This document shows positions 6,997 to 16,153 of a stretch of 32,047 bases of DNA, piece after piece. Every line of letters starts with the position of its first letter. The first letter of the stretch is position 1. The notes beneath the pieces are model-generated. The model did no database searches, was not told the DNA's origin, and saw only the letters and a program-made list of their open reading frames with translations. Position numbers and translations under genes: made by a program. The DNA comes from a virus, in the IMG/VR virus record IMGVR_UViG_3300032220_000558, positions 1-32,047 of that record. One strand, given 5' to 3'.

Positions 6997-7831
6997 AATT
7001 GATATAATTTTTGTTTTTTAAATCTGGTATCTTACTTTCAAAGAAAGGATACATAATCCACTGTGGAGATTTTACCACATATTCTGGTCCCATATCAAGA
7101 GCCTTTTTATAACTTAATCCAGGAAGATTCATAGAGGAAGACCATCTAATTCCAGGAACTCCATATCCCCATTTCTTAATAAAAACATTCATTGAAACTT
7201 CATGATATTTAATGGAGTTCATATGATGAATATCATTTCTAATAAATCCAGAATGTCTTTCAAAATCTACAAACTCATAATCAATTTTATTATGAACTCT
7301 AAAATGAGGAAAATCATTGATTGAACTATTTTCTTTATTGTAAATCATTTGTCTCAGAAAATAATCACAATCTTGCCATCCAATATTGCAAAATCTTTCA
7401 TCCCAAAGACCAACAGAACTGATAGCATTTGGAGTATAACTATGGAATGCATCACCACACCCATAAGAAATAAAACTATACTTTTTATGATACTCAATTA
7501 AAGTATCAATAATATCTTCATTATACTCAACATCATTTTGAGATAGTATTACAATATCTGCATCAGGATTTTCAAGATCTTTAAACCCATCAATCAAACA
7601 CTCATTCCAATTTCTTGCAAGATGTCCTGTAGAAAAACTTGGTCTTGTTTGATTGGTAACAACTTTAACTGGAAGATTAACATCTTCCAAAATGACAGAT
7701 GCATCTCTAAAATTATTAATTACAGTAACTTCATAATCATATTTTTTAATTCCACTTTTCTCAAAAGTCTTTAGAGTTTTATTCAACTCCAAGTCATTAT
7801 CATAAGTTACAAAGTATACTTTAATTTTCAT
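6980..7831 (-). CDS. GT-A-type glycosyltransferase (GT2-like)
   Basis: 283 aa. The N-terminus (KIKVYFVTYDNDLELNKTL, then VTVINN) is a GT2-like Rossmann half. A candidate acidic metal site lies in ILSQNDVEY around 96-102, and CNIGWQDCDYF later resembles the ED-type catalytic region of GT2 enzymes. It probably transfers a sugar onto the growing glycan. The start at 7831 is the only ATG that fits; the reading frame further upstream opens with TTG. It overlaps the upstream methyltransferase stop as ATGA. Donor sugar is unknown, and the family match is moderate. Confidence 0.68.
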   Translation of the reverse strand: MKIKVYFVTYDNDLELNKTLKTFEKSGIKKYDYEVTVINNFRDASVILEDVNLPVKVVTNQTRPSFSTGHLARNWNECLIDGFKDLENPDADIVILSQNDVEYNEDIIDTLIEYHKKYSFISYGCGDAFHSYTPNAISSVGLWDERFCNIGWQDCDYFLRQMIYNKENSSINDFPHFRVHNKIDYEFVDFERHSGFIRNDIHHMNSIKYHEVSMNVFIKKWGYGVPGIRWSSSMNLPGLSYKKALDMGPEYVVKSPQWIMYPFFESKIPDLKNKNYINYETQD

Positions 7832-8562
7832 AGGATACAAATAGCAGTGTCTTGGACCATGTTATCATGGTAATATTCATCATTCCATTCTTCAAAGTCC
7901 CACTTAATTAATTCAAGTTCATCATAGAACTGTCTTACATCTTTAAGTCTAATGTCCCATACATTATCAATAACAATGAGAGTGTCTTTATCTGCCACTG
8001 TCATAGCAACTTCAAAATCTCTCTTCACCCCCTCATAGGAATGATCACCATCAACAAAGATAAGATCATACCTACCACCAAAATCTTTTGATGCTTCTTT
8101 TAGAATAGCAACATTCTTTTCAGTGATTTCATCATTTGTATAATTAACAAAATCATTAAATGGAAGATCTACCTTATATTTCCAATCATCATAATCTGAA
8201 TGGTGAGGATACCAGTACCTAGCATTAATTCTATCTGAGTGTGGAAGGTATGAAATTTGTCCATCATACCCACCCTTTCTAATATCAAAGGAATCAATCA
8301 CCCCAAATCCATCTTCTCCATAAAGTTCATCCATGGCATATGCCATAGCATTAGAACTTTCATAATGCCAAGATCCAATCTCAAGAACTGTCTTTGCTTC
8401 AATCATCTTAACAAGAGTTGCTAAGCAATTTCTACAATGAGTTGAAGCACCTTCATACTTAAACCCCTGGAGGATGCCATTCTCAGGTCCTTTATCTACA
8501 TAATAATTCTTGAATTCATTTTTAATAAATTCAACTTTATTTGCATAACCTTTATAACCCAT
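7828..8562 (-). CDS. Class I SAM-dependent methyltransferase (Methyltransf_24-like)
   Basis: 244 aa. Motif I is VLEIGSW (59-65), an acidic residue follows in VIDSFD, and DLIFVDGDHSYEGV (around 166-179) is the hallmark of the Methyltransf_24 or cephalosporin-hydroxylase-like group often found in sugar-modification clusters. Later IVIDNVWD fits motif VI. The likely job is O-methylation of a sugar or sugar nucleotide, though members of this group can be hydroxylases or act on other groups. The ATG at 8562 is used; the codon before it is TTG. The start overlaps the SGNH stop in TGATG, and the stop overlaps the next gene by 4 nt. Confidence 0.77.
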   Translation of the reverse strand: MGYKGYANKVEFIKNEFKNYYVDKGPENGILQGFKYEGASTHCRNCLATLVKMIEAKTVLEIGSWHYESSNAMAYAMDELYGEDGFGVIDSFDIRKGGYDGQISYLPHSDRINARYWYPHHSDYDDWKYKVDLPFNDFVNYTNDEITEKNVAILKEASKDFGGRYDLIFVDGDHSYEGVKRDFEVAMTVADKDTLIVIDNVWDIRLKDVRQFYDELELIKWDFEEWNDEYYHDNMVQDTAICIL

Positions 8563-9206
8563 CAAATTAATCCTCTTTTTTCAAAAGCTTTTAGAATTGT
8601 TGGCATTGCTCTTTGAGACAAATGCATATGAGATCCCTCCCAATCATCTAGAAAATCTGGAATTGTTTTCATATCATCAGTTACCATGTCATAAAAAATA
8701 GATACAAATTTGAATCCTTCTTTTACACATGCTAACTGCAATGCAATATTAAATGCAAATGTAACCCAATTCCTTTCTTGATTTGTACCAAAGGAAGGTC
8801 CACCAGTGTATTCCTTCTCTTCAGACCATGAAGCAATAGGACCCCAAACTATAATCTGGACTCCATATTTTTTATAGTAAGTGAGAGCATTGACATATCT
8901 TTCAACACATTCTACCACAATATCATTAACAGGTCTATCCTGCATTTTTGCTTGCTTAATCAAATGTGCTCTAATGTCAACTTCTCCAAAGCAAAACATC
9001 AACTTATCATCAACCCCAAGATCCAAAGAACTAATTAATGAGTCTATAATTGGTTGTTTATTTGCTATCTGATATGCAGTTGCTGGACCAATTCTATAAC
9101 TCTTAAAGTAAGGGAGTGTATTTGCTGCTGGATCTGGCCAACAAGGTTGCATTGCTTCTTCACCACTGAAGACTGCTGAATGACTATCACCAATACAATG
9201 AATCAT
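8562..9206 (-). CDS. SGNH-type hydrolase/esterase
   Basis: 214 aa. GDSHS at 6-10 is block I with the nucleophile Ser8. FGEVDIR around 73-79 replaces the usual GxND block III, and DWEGSHMHLS near the C-terminus supplies the DxxH-like Asp and His. SGNH enzymes in glycan clusters usually add or remove O-acetyl groups, or cleave esters on polysaccharides. There is no signal peptide, so it would act in the cytoplasm on precursors. It is located between two methyltransferase/transferase genes in the operon, which fits a tailoring role. The substrate is not predictable, and GEVD in place of GxND is a family variant seen in sugar-modifying members. Confidence 0.72.
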   Translation of the reverse strand: MIHCIGDSHSAVFSGEEAMQPCWPDPAANTLPYFKSYRIGPATAYQIANKQPIIDSLISSLDLGVDDKLMFCFGEVDIRAHLIKQAKMQDRPVNDIVVECVERYVNALTYYKKYGVQIIVWGPIASWSEEKEYTGGPSFGTNQERNWVTFAFNIALQLACVKEGFKFVSIFYDMVTDDMKTIPDFLDDWEGSHMHLSQRAMPTILKAFEKRGLI

Positions 9207-10165
9207 TTTAATTTACCAAGAATACTTTCTACAAATTCTACTTCATAAGTGTACCCATCTTCCATTCCTATGTTCCAAACATTCTTGTTACCATAGATTG
9301 TATTGTAGATGGTGTGGATTCCAAATCCATTTTCAACATAAAGAAACTTTTTATTATATCTTTCTCTATAAATGTTTAATTGAATTTCATCAAATGAGTC
9401 ATAAGAACCAACCTCTAAAAGTTTTCTCCAATCCTCAGTCTTAATTATAAAAGTGCTAGTTGTATAATAAGGTTCTGTAAATTCTTTAATGCTGTAGTCA
9501 TGCTTTGATACTAATCTATCAAAGTTTTCTACAATATAATTGTTTAATAATAATTGAGACTTAGCACAAATTCTGATAGGGTGTATTCCCTTTAAGTATG
9601 TATTCAGTTTAGAAACACCATCAAAAAATGCATCAGAATCCCAAGTCTTTGCATTGATAGTATATGCATTAAGAGGAGTATAATCTGCACCCCACAATCC
9701 ATTGGGCATTTCTTGATTTAAATAATTTCTATAAATTGCTCCTACTGTCCAAGGATCTTTTATAAAAGATTTTACAAATCTATCTGTATGAGGAATGCCA
9801 TTAGATAGCATTGGAGTCAAAATAAAATTATCTTCATCATCCAAAACATCTATATTCTCAATGATATAATCCCAAACATGGTTTGAGATGAAACAATCTT
9901 CATCTAGTTTTACAGAGTACTTACTTGTAGAAGATAGTGCAACACTAACCTTCTGCATATAATTTAGATTTACATCAGGAAACTGATAAATTTCAAAATC
10001 AAATCCCTTTAGATAATAACTCCAATCATTTACTCTACTTGCAAGAATATTAATCTTTACTTTTTCTTTGTTCTCTGGTTTTATCTTATTGAGAAAGTGG
10101 GAGGTTATTTCCCAATACTTATGAAAGTCCCTTCTGTCATGGGAAAGATAATTTATAGTAATCAT
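9203..10165 (-). CDS. Probable glycosyltransferase, GT-A-like
   Basis: 320 aa. The N-terminus (TINYLSHDRRDF) and a candidate DxD metal site, KLDEDCF with Asp88 and Asp90, suggest a GT-A fold glycosyltransferase. The rest (LWGADYTPLNAYTINAKTW and a long polar C-terminus) gives no sharper assignment. It overlaps both neighbours by 4 nt as ATGA, so expression is coupled to the methyltransferase upstream and the SGNH hydrolase downstream. The role in adding a sugar is inferred from motif and context; it could instead act as a non-catalytic glycan protein. Confidence 0.55.
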   Translation of the reverse strand: MITINYLSHDRRDFHKYWEITSHFLNKIKPENKEKVKINILASRVNDWSYYLKGFDFEIYQFPDVNLNYMQKVSVALSSTSKYSVKLDEDCFISNHVWDYIIENIDVLDDEDNFILTPMLSNGIPHTDRFVKSFIKDPWTVGAIYRNYLNQEMPNGLWGADYTPLNAYTINAKTWDSDAFFDGVSKLNTYLKGIHPIRICAKSQLLLNNYIVENFDRLVSKHDYSIKEFTEPYYTTSTFIIKTEDWRKLLEVGSYDSFDEIQLNIYRERYNKKFLYVENGFGIHTIYNTIYGNKNVWNIGMEDGYTYEVEFVESILGKLK

Positions 10166-10842
10166 GGCAGTTTTGATAGATTAACAATGTTTAACTCATC
10201 TTGTTTATAGGATATAACTTTTTTAAATCCACAATAATCAAACATTTCTTCTACCAATTCTATATCAAAAGTGTGATGATGTACAACTCTGGTTAGGTGA
10301 TTTATTTCACACAATTCATAGAACTGATGATGTCCACCATAACTCCAATCATGAAGATCTTTTTGCTCTTGGATGTGAGTGGTATCATCTTCTCCAATAT
10401 CAGTATTATAATCTTCAATCAAATGTTCCATGGTAGTTAATGGTCTTTTTCTATCAAAGCAATATTGATAATCTGGAACTATAGAAAGAATATATCCATT
10501 CTCTTTAAGTAGATATTTTTCCCACAACTTTAAAGTTTTAATTGGATTGGCAAAATGCTCTATGGCATGAGAAGTAACAATAAAATCATACTTCCTCAAT
10601 CTCTTTAGTTGATCTTCATTTGTACAATCAACATCATATTGCTTACCAAGTTTTTGTCCATACAAAAAATTAGATCCCAAATTAGATTGGAAATAATTAT
10701 TTTTTATAATATTTCCACCATCTAGATGCACATGTGGATACAGGTGCATACCATACTGGGGACTAGAAAAAAGTTCAGTTGGTCCACCAAACTCAATTCC
10801 ACTCTTATCTTTTAGAGAATTTATAATTAATTCAAAGGACAT
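10162..10842 (-). CDS. Class I SAM-dependent methyltransferase (type 11-like)
   Basis: 226 aa. SGIEFGGPTELF near the N-terminus is an altered motif I. The best block is DFIVTSHAIEHFANPIKTL (86-104), the motif IV to V region of type 11 methyltransferases, followed by GYILSIVPD. After that lies HDWSYGGHHQFYEL, a His-rich loop seen in similar sugar-cluster enzymes. It may methylate a sugar hydroxyl. The start overlaps the upstream gene by 16 nt in another frame with no clear Shine-Dalgarno, so the exact start is less sure. The Gly-rich loop is unusual (EFGGPT instead of ExGxGxG). Confidence 0.72.
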   Translation of the reverse strand: MSFELIINSLKDKSGIEFGGPTELFSSPQYGMHLYPHVHLDGGNIIKNNYFQSNLGSNFLYGQKLGKQYDVDCTNEDQLKRLRKYDFIVTSHAIEHFANPIKTLKLWEKYLLKENGYILSIVPDYQYCFDRKRPLTTMEHLIEDYNTDIGEDDTTHIQEQKDLHDWSYGGHHQFYELCEINHLTRVVHHHTFDIELVEEMFDYCGFKKVISYKQDELNIVNLSKLP

Positions 10843-11690
10843 AATACATTTATGTTGTAGGACAATTCTTTAACCAAAAAATATTTTTTTGCTATACTTA
10901 ATGAAGGATAGTAGATTAAACCATTAAATGGTTCAATATCTATAAACACATTTTGATCCCCAATGTGAGGATAAGGTGAGGTAATAATTTCTTCTAAAAT
11001 TCTTTCTTTGGGAAGTCTAGTAAAATAATAATAAAAAATATCTAAAGGTTGATGCTTACCAAAAGGATGAAGTTCTGGACTAAATTGTTGTTCTAATAAT
11101 TGAGTTATATGATATGGTTCTGCTGCATCATATCCAAGATTAATTTTATTTCCAACTTGGACTCCAACATATCCAGCAGCAGTGCACTGATCTCCTATTT
11201 TCATTTCACCATCATGATCATCATCAAACTCCCATTCAATCTGCTTTAATACTTCTGCTTTAGCAAACCAAAAAGGAGCTCTTATATGACTTTCATGTGG
11301 ATATCTTTTATGTCCATTGAAGATTTGACTAGCACCAAATCCAATCTTGTCATGTAGATCTAGTGTATCTACAATATCCTTTAACCATCCATCTCTTTTT
11401 AGAACTACATCATCAGAGATAAAAACAAAGTACTCATAGTCATTTTGATACTTGTAGAAGTAATGTCTATATGCACCAAATGCTCTGTGGGGTATATCTC
11501 TACCATTTACAATTTTATTATGGATGATCATTCTGCCATCCACATTCCTTAGATTAGTAGGAACTCCCAGATAATTTCTATGAATCAATATGAGGTCATG
11601 AGGATACCCAGACTTACAATTAAAATAAGATGGCCAAAACAGGTCTCCCTGCTGTTGACCACCCAACATAATAACTGCAACTTTCTTCAT
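10827..11690 (-). CDS. Probable glycosyltransferase with SDD metal site
   Basis: 287 aa. An N-terminal strand (KKVAVIMLGG) and FVFISDDVVLKRDGWL, with SDD at 92-94, have the look of a GT-A metal-binding site followed by the 'xGWL' helix common to phage and LPS transferases. PFWFAKAEVL and GDQCTAAGYVG later are typical of an acceptor-side lid. I place it as a glycosyltransferase of unknown family. It starts with a 4-nt overlap with the gene before and ends inside the start of the methyltransferase gene (16-nt overlap). Confidence 0.6.
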   Translation of the reverse strand: MKKVAVIMLGGQQQGDLFWPSYFNCKSGYPHDLILIHRNYLGVPTNLRNVDGRMIIHNKIVNGRDIPHRAFGAYRHYFYKYQNDYEYFVFISDDVVLKRDGWLKDIVDTLDLHDKIGFGASQIFNGHKRYPHESHIRAPFWFAKAEVLKQIEWEFDDDHDGEMKIGDQCTAAGYVGVQVGNKINLGYDAAEPYHITQLLEQQFSPELHPFGKHQPLDIFYYYFTRLPKERILEEIITSPYPHIGDQNVFIDIEPFNGLIYYPSLSIAKKYFLVKELSYNINVLCPLN

Positions 11691-12373
11691 TGGACCATCC
11701 TAAGTTTTTGAATTGTTTCTTCCCCAGCAACATTAAATGCAGGATCTTTAAACTTCAAGGATCTAACAGTTGAATATGGATTGATTGAAAAGTCATACAT
11801 TTGTCTAACTTTTTTTGACCAAACAACATCTTCTCCTTGTCCCCAACAAAGATTATCATCTAGAGGATGCTCCTCCATAACTTGTCTCTTAGCAACCCAA
11901 TAAGTACCAGAGATGTATTGATACTTTGAAAGATGGGTCATGTCATATGGAATCAAACACTCCCTATTTGGGAGGACAATATCATCCATAAAGTTTTCAT
12001 TGTGAGGCCAGATCACCCAATCCCTGAATCTAGAATAGTCTGGATTGACAAACTTATTCATACAGATTTTAAAGTCTTCCCCAAACTGAAGAAATCCTTC
12101 ATACCATCCAGGCTCAAAAACAACATAGTCATGACTATAGACTACATTTTCATATCTGGCATTAATAGTAATTAAATTTTTCTTTCTGGTGATCCATGCC
12201 TGTCTAATACTTTCATCAAAAGGAATGATGAAAGTATTATTTCTAGAGACATTACTATTACCAACTATCAAAATTTGGTACTCTGGAATGTTCTGCTGTT
12301 CTATACTGTCAATTACAGTATGTAAAGTATCATCAGAGTTACCTGATGTAATGATTCCAAAGGTAAACTTCAT
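11687..12373 (-). CDS. GT2-like glycosyltransferase with HDY in place of DxD
   Basis: 228 aa. It has the GT2 entrance (FGIITSGNSDDTLHTVIDSI, then YQILIVGNS). It then has ITRKKNLITINARYENV and SHDYVVFEPGW, where His81-Asp82-Tyr83 takes the place of the DxD motif, and later WGQGEDVVWSKKVR (177-190), the ED motif for the catalytic base. This arrangement is typical of a subgroup of GT2 enzymes in surface-glycan clusters. It is expected to transfer one sugar of the glycan. Overlaps of 4 nt on each side couple it to the GDPD-like and GT genes. Confidence 0.78.
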   Translation of the reverse strand: MKFTFGIITSGNSDDTLHTVIDSIEQQNIPEYQILIVGNSNVSRNNTFIIPFDESIRQAWITRKKNLITINARYENVVYSHDYVVFEPGWYEGFLQFGEDFKICMNKFVNPDYSRFRDWVIWPHNENFMDDIVLPNRECLIPYDMTHLSKYQYISGTYWVAKRQVMEEHPLDDNLCWGQGEDVVWSKKVRQMYDFSINPYSTVRSLKFKDPAFNVAGEETIQKLRMVQ

Positions 12374-12834
12374 TGCAAGAAACTCACATAATCACTACAA
12401 ATGCCAAAGCAATCATATGCCCTGAGATCTACAAACTCATCTATATTTTTATTCCACTCTGGCATTACAATAACTGATTTGGGAGTATAAGGTTTGCCAG
12501 GATAAGTCCAAATATAATTTCTACTTGTGAGCGTGTAATCATCTTCCTGATGCCAAAAGTAATTGAATCCACTAGTCCCTCTAGAGAACTCATAAAGTGC
12601 TTCAATATTCTTACAGTGAATCCAAAGATAATCTCTATATTTTCCAAACCAAAACCAATCTATCTTATAGTCTGGCTCATCATGTCCAAGATAAAGTCTA
12701 TTATCAATAGGACTATATCTTACATCAACCTCAACATCAAATCCCTGAGAAATTGCTTGTTCAATATACTCAGGATTATTTTCCTTTGAGGGATCAGGAC
12801 CATCAATGTTTCCTCTGTGTGCAATCAGTTTCAT
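12370..12834 (-). CDS. Short GDPD-like phosphodiesterase-fold protein
   Basis: 154 aa. It resembles the catalytic core of glycerophosphodiester phosphodiesterases: IAHRGN (His6, Arg7), an ENNPEYIEQA helix, EVDVR (Glu35, Asp37) and LYLGHDEP with His51 correspond to the metal and catalytic residues. It is much shorter than the usual 230-250 aa, so the second half of the TIM-barrel is reduced. Similar short forms accompany sugar nucleotidyltransferases in surface-glycan clusters, where they may act on a phosphorylated sugar or glycerol-phosphate rather than on lipids. The substrate is not known. ATGA overlaps on both sides. Confidence 0.72.
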   Translation of the reverse strand: MKLIAHRGNIDGPDPSKENNPEYIEQAISQGFDVEVDVRYSPIDNRLYLGHDEPDYKIDWFWFGKYRDYLWIHCKNIEALYEFSRGTSGFNYFWHQEDDYTLTSRNYIWTYPGKPYTPKSVIVMPEWNKNIDEFVDLRAYDCFGICSDYVSFLQ

Positions 12835-14198
12835 TCTTTATAGTGCTCCAAGAAATAATTTAGATCTTCAGGAGTTCCAATTCCCCACATTCCATCCTTT
12901 TCAATTTCTTTAATTCTGATTTTTTTACCATCAGCAATTGCTTCATTGAATACAGGACAGACATAGAATTCATTGTTAACTCTAATGTCCTTATCAATCA
13001 TTTGTTCAGCATACTTTACATAGTCAGAACCTTTCTTCCAATAGTAGATACCAACAGTTGCATGTTCTGAAATTGGTTTCTTTTCTGCAACCTCAGTTAC
13101 ATAACCATCTTCGCCAAGTTTAGCATAGGACCACTTAGGATGAGTTGCAGGGAATGTCAGAATACCACCATCACAATCTCCATTTTGGAAAGCATAAAGA
13201 GTTTCATTTGAATCCCAAACAACAAACTGATCAGAGTTTGCCATTACCAGTGGTTCATCATTGTTGATAAACTCTTTAGCAAGTAATGTAGTACATGCTG
13301 CACCTTCAGTGATTCCATCTACCTGAACAATATTACAATCAGGAGCAATCAAAGGAAGCAAGTAGTTCAGATTATACTTTTCATAATGCTCTTTCTGAAC
13401 AATAAAAGTATAGTTTGCTTTGATATTCAAGTTCTCTACTACCACCTGAATCATGGGTTTGCCTCTAACTTCAATCAGAGGTTTGGGGAAGGTGTACCCC
13501 TGACTAGCAAATCTACTGCCAGCACCTGCCATAGGGATCAGGACATTCATAGTTTTACTCTCCCATGCAACCTTTTGCTTTGATCCATTCAGAATCTTTT
13601 TAATTCTATTAATCTTCTCTTGATTAAGATCTTTTCTATTCTCTACTGCAACCAAGTGTGCCTTGCTATCCAGAGCACCTTGTCTTCCAATATGACTATC
13701 TTCAACAATCACAGTGTCTGCTGGGAGAGCACCCAGAGCAGTCATACACTTCCAATACATTGCAGGGAATGGTTTATTTCTAACCACATCCTCATTGGAC
13801 ACATACATGTCCACAAACTCCAATACTCCTAATCTCAATAAAATGATTTTAACAGTATTCCTAATAGAGTTGGAAGCAACAGCAATCTTATATCCAGCAT
13901 CTACAAGTTGCTGAAAATATCCCATCAATTCATAGTCTTTTGCAACACAATCATTAAAGATCTTGAGTGTTGCCTCTTGCTTATCTCTCCAGATTTGATC
14001 ATAGAGTTCTACAGGCAATCCCTTATTCTTGGTAAGAAGTTCTAGTTTTGCTCTAGTAGGAAGTCCATCATAAATGCTTACATGATCTTCTCTACTAATG
14101 GCATACTCTTCTCCAAGTGCCTGGTTTAGTGCCTCATAGTGATAGTCTTTACTATCAATCAGAACACCATCTAAATCAAAGATTACTAGTTTGCTCAT
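12831..14198 (-). CDS. Fusion of HAD phosphatase and sugar-1-phosphate nucleotidylyltransferase
   Basis: 455 aa. Residues 1-about 210 are a HAD hydrolase of the beta-phosphoglucomutase type: DLDG with Asp8 and Asp10, ASNS at 108-111, Lys142 in NKPFP, and VEDS at 165-168. Residues 217-455 are a nucleotidylyltransferase: IPMAGAGSRF (221-230) and PKP (238-240), then GKPMI. A single chain could dephosphorylate or isomerise a sugar phosphate and then activate a sugar-1-phosphate to NDP-sugar, as in heptose or similar pathways with HAD and HddC-like steps. The internal Met at 217 could also be a start of its own. The start at 14198 is preferred to 14261 because [11 protein letters not shown] begins the domain exactly; it overlaps fcl by 23 nt. 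Confidence 0.85.
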   Translation of the reverse strand: MSKLVIFDLDGVLIDSKDYHYEALNQALGEEYAISREDHVSIYDGLPTRAKLELLTKNKGLPVELYDQIWRDKQEATLKIFNDCVAKDYELMGYFQQLVDAGYKIAVASNSIRNTVKIILLRLGVLEFVDMYVSNEDVVRNKPFPAMYWKCMTALGALPADTVIVEDSHIGRQGALDSKAHLVAVENRKDLNQEKINRIKKILNGSKQKVAWESKTMNVLIPMAGAGSRFASQGYTFPKPLIEVRGKPMIQVVVENLNIKANYTFIVQKEHYEKYNLNYLLPLIAPDCNIVQVDGITEGAACTTLLAKEFINNDEPLVMANSDQFVVWDSNETLYAFQNGDCDGGILTFPATHPKWSYAKLGEDGYVTEVAEKKPISEHATVGIYYWKKGSDYVKYAEQMIDKDIRVNNEFYVCPVFNEAIADGKKIRIKEIEKDGMWGIGTPEDLNYFLEHYKE

Positions 14199-15114
14199 TC
14201 TTGTACCACTCATATGTTTCATAGATTCCTTGTCTAAGTCCAATCTTAGGACTCCAACCAAGTGATTTAATTTTATCTACATTTAATACCTTTCTAGGTG
14301 TTCCATTAGGTTTGGAATCATCCCACATTGTTAATCCTCCATATCCAACAATAATAGAAATAAGTCTTGTTAGTTCTCTGATGGATACATCTTCTCCAGT
14401 TCCAACATTAATAATTTCAGAATCATTATATGAAATCATACATCTAAAACAAGCTTCTGCCAAGTCATCAACATGCAGAAACTCTCTCATAGGAGAACCA
14501 TCTCCCCAACATTCAACATAAGGTGCATTAGATTCCTTTGCTTCATGGAACTTTCTAATCAATGCAGGAAGCACATGTGAGCTTTGAAGATCAAAATTAT
14601 CATTAGGACCATAGAGATTAGTTGGCATCAGTGAGATGGCATTAAACCCATATTGCTCTCTATATGCCTGACACATTTTTATGCCAGCAATCTTAGCAAT
14701 AGCATAAGCATCATTGGTTGGTTCCAAAGGACCACCAAGAAGATCATCTTCAATGATTGGCATGTGCTCTGGCCATCTTGGATAAATGCAAGAGGATCCA
14801 AGAAACAAAAGTTTTTTGACATTCCACTTGTATGCACAATGAATAATATTGTTCTGAATCATTAGATTTTGATACAGAAAATCAGCTTTGCATAGTTTGT
14901 TTGCCATGATGCCACCAACTTTGGCAGCAGCAACAAAAACATATTCAGGTTTATTTCTACTGAAATAAAATTCAGTATCTTCTTGATCAGTAAAATCAAC
15001 TCTATCACGAGTTGCTTCATTGACATAATATCCCTTCTTCTTCAAGTTCCTCACGATTGCTGAGCCAACCATTCCTTTGGCACCAGCAACCATAATCTTA
15101 GAATCACTGTCCAT
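14176..15114 (-). CDS. fcl: GDP-L-fucose synthase
   Basis: 312 aa, the normal length. It converts GDP-4-keto-6-deoxymannose to GDP-L-fucose with NADPH (epimerase plus reductase). The cofactor motif is GAKGMVG (11-17), the catalytic Ser is in GSSCIYP, and Tyr-Ala-Ile-Ala-Lys is the YxxxK pair. [12 protein letters not shown] and [13 protein letters not shown] are diagnostic of this enzyme. The ATG at 15114 fits; the frame further up opens with TTG. It overlaps gmd by 11 nt. With gmd it forms the complete two-step route from GDP-mannose to GDP-fucose, feeding the GT10 and GT11 enzymes of the operon. Confidence 0.95.
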   Translation of the reverse strand: MDSDSKIMVAGAKGMVGSAIVRNLKKKGYYVNEATRDRVDFTDQEDTEFYFSRNKPEYVFVAAAKVGGIMANKLCKADFLYQNLMIQNNIIHCAYKWNVKKLLFLGSSCIYPRWPEHMPIIEDDLLGGPLEPTNDAYAIAKIAGIKMCQAYREQYGFNAISLMPTNLYGPNDNFDLQSSHVLPALIRKFHEAKESNAPYVECWGDGSPMREFLHVDDLAEACFRCMISYNDSEIINVGTGEDVSIRELTRLISIIVGYGGLTMWDDSKPNGTPRKVLNVDKIKSLGWSPKIGLRQGIYETYEWYKNEQTSNL

Positions 15115-16105
15115 AAATGCACATGTCCTCAATCAATTGATCAAATGAAATTTTAGGTTCCCAACCTAATTCAACTTTTGCCTTTGTGGCATCACCTAAT
15201 AAAGTCTCTACTTCAGCAGGTCTAAAATATTTAGGATCTACTGCAACCACCCTCTTTCCTGTGTTAGTATCAATTCCAATTTCATCAAGACCCTCACCTT
15301 CCCAGGCAATATTGTATCCAAAATAGGGTGCTGTCTTTTCTACAAACTCTTTGACTGAATACTGTTGTCCAGTAGCAATCACATAATCTTCTGCAGTTTC
15401 TTGTTGAAGCATCAACCACATTGCTTCAACATAATCTTTTGCATGTCCCCAGTCTCTCTTAGCATTAAGATTACCAAGATAAAGAGTGTCTTGTAACCCA
15501 GAAGTCATTCTTGAAAATGCTCTGACAATCTTTCTAGTTACAAATGTTTCTCCTCTTCTAGGAGATTCATGGTTGAATAGAATGCCAGTGCAGGCATACA
15601 TTCCATATGATTCACGATAGTTCTTTGTAATCCAATAGGCATAGAGTTTTGCTACACCATAAGGAGACCTTGGATAAAAAGGTGTTGTCTCTTTCTGTGG
15701 AGTCTCTTGAACAAGACCATACAGTTCACTAGTAGATGCTTGATAAATTCTTACCTTCTCCTCCATACCAAGAAGTCTAACTGCTTCAAGAACTCTTAGA
15801 GTTCCAACACCATCCACATCAGCAGTATACTCTGGCATCTCAAATGAAACCTTTACATGACTTTGTGCTGCAAGGTTATAGATTTCATCTGGTTGTACTA
15901 ACTGAATAACTCTAACTAAGTTTGTAGAATCAGTAAGGTCCCCATAATGGAGATGAATTCTATCATATACATGATCAATACGATGTGTATTGATAAGGGA
16001 AGATCTTCTAATAATGCCATGAACTTCATAACCTTTCTCCAAAAGGAGCTCAGCCAAGTAGGATCCATCTTGTCCTGTAATTCCTGTTATTAGTGCTGTC
16101 TTCAT
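15104..16105 (-). CDS. gmd: GDP-mannose 4,6-dehydratase
   Basis: 333 aa, slightly short but within the family range. It converts GDP-D-mannose to GDP-4-keto-6-deoxy-D-mannose. [13 protein letters not shown] (7-19) binds [17 protein letters not shown] is the family loop, STSELYG gives the catalytic Thr and Glu, and YGVAK the YxxxK pair. It is the first gene of the 15-gene glycan operon and lies about 20 nt from a near-consensus host promoter, so it is likely transcribed by host polymerase from early in infection. GDP-mannose must come from the host, since no mannose-activating enzyme is clear here unless the HAD-nucleotidyltransferase fusion provides it. Confidence 0.96.
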   Translation of the reverse strand: MKTALITGITGQDGSYLAELLLEKGYEVHGIIRRSSLINTHRIDHVYDRIHLHYGDLTDSTNLVRVIQLVQPDEIYNLAAQSHVKVSFEMPEYTADVDGVGTLRVLEAVRLLGMEEKVRIYQASTSELYGLVQETPQKETTPFYPRSPYGVAKLYAYWITKNYRESYGMYACTGILFNHESPRRGETFVTRKIVRAFSRMTSGLQDTLYLGNLNAKRDWGHAKDYVEAMWLMLQQETAEDYVIATGQQYSVKEFVEKTAPYFGYNIAWEGEGLDEIGIDTNTGKRVVAVDPKYFRPAEVETLLGDATKAKVELGWEPKISFDQLIEDMCIYGQ

Positions 16106-16124
16106 ATATTAGATACTTTTTACC

Positions 16125-16153
16125 ATTATACAAAAAAAGAGGGGTCTTGTAAA
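16125..16153 (-). promoter_or_regulatory. Sigma70-type promoter of the glycan operon
   Basis: On the minus strand TTTACA (16153-16148), a 17-nt spacer and TATAAT (16130-16125) match the sigma70 consensus in 11 of 12 positions. Transcription would start near 16118, ahead of gmd at 16105. The -35 box lies in the loop of the terminator hairpin before it, as at 2288-2316. No other promoter of this quality is seen across the 12 kb to 3976. Confidence 0.85.
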
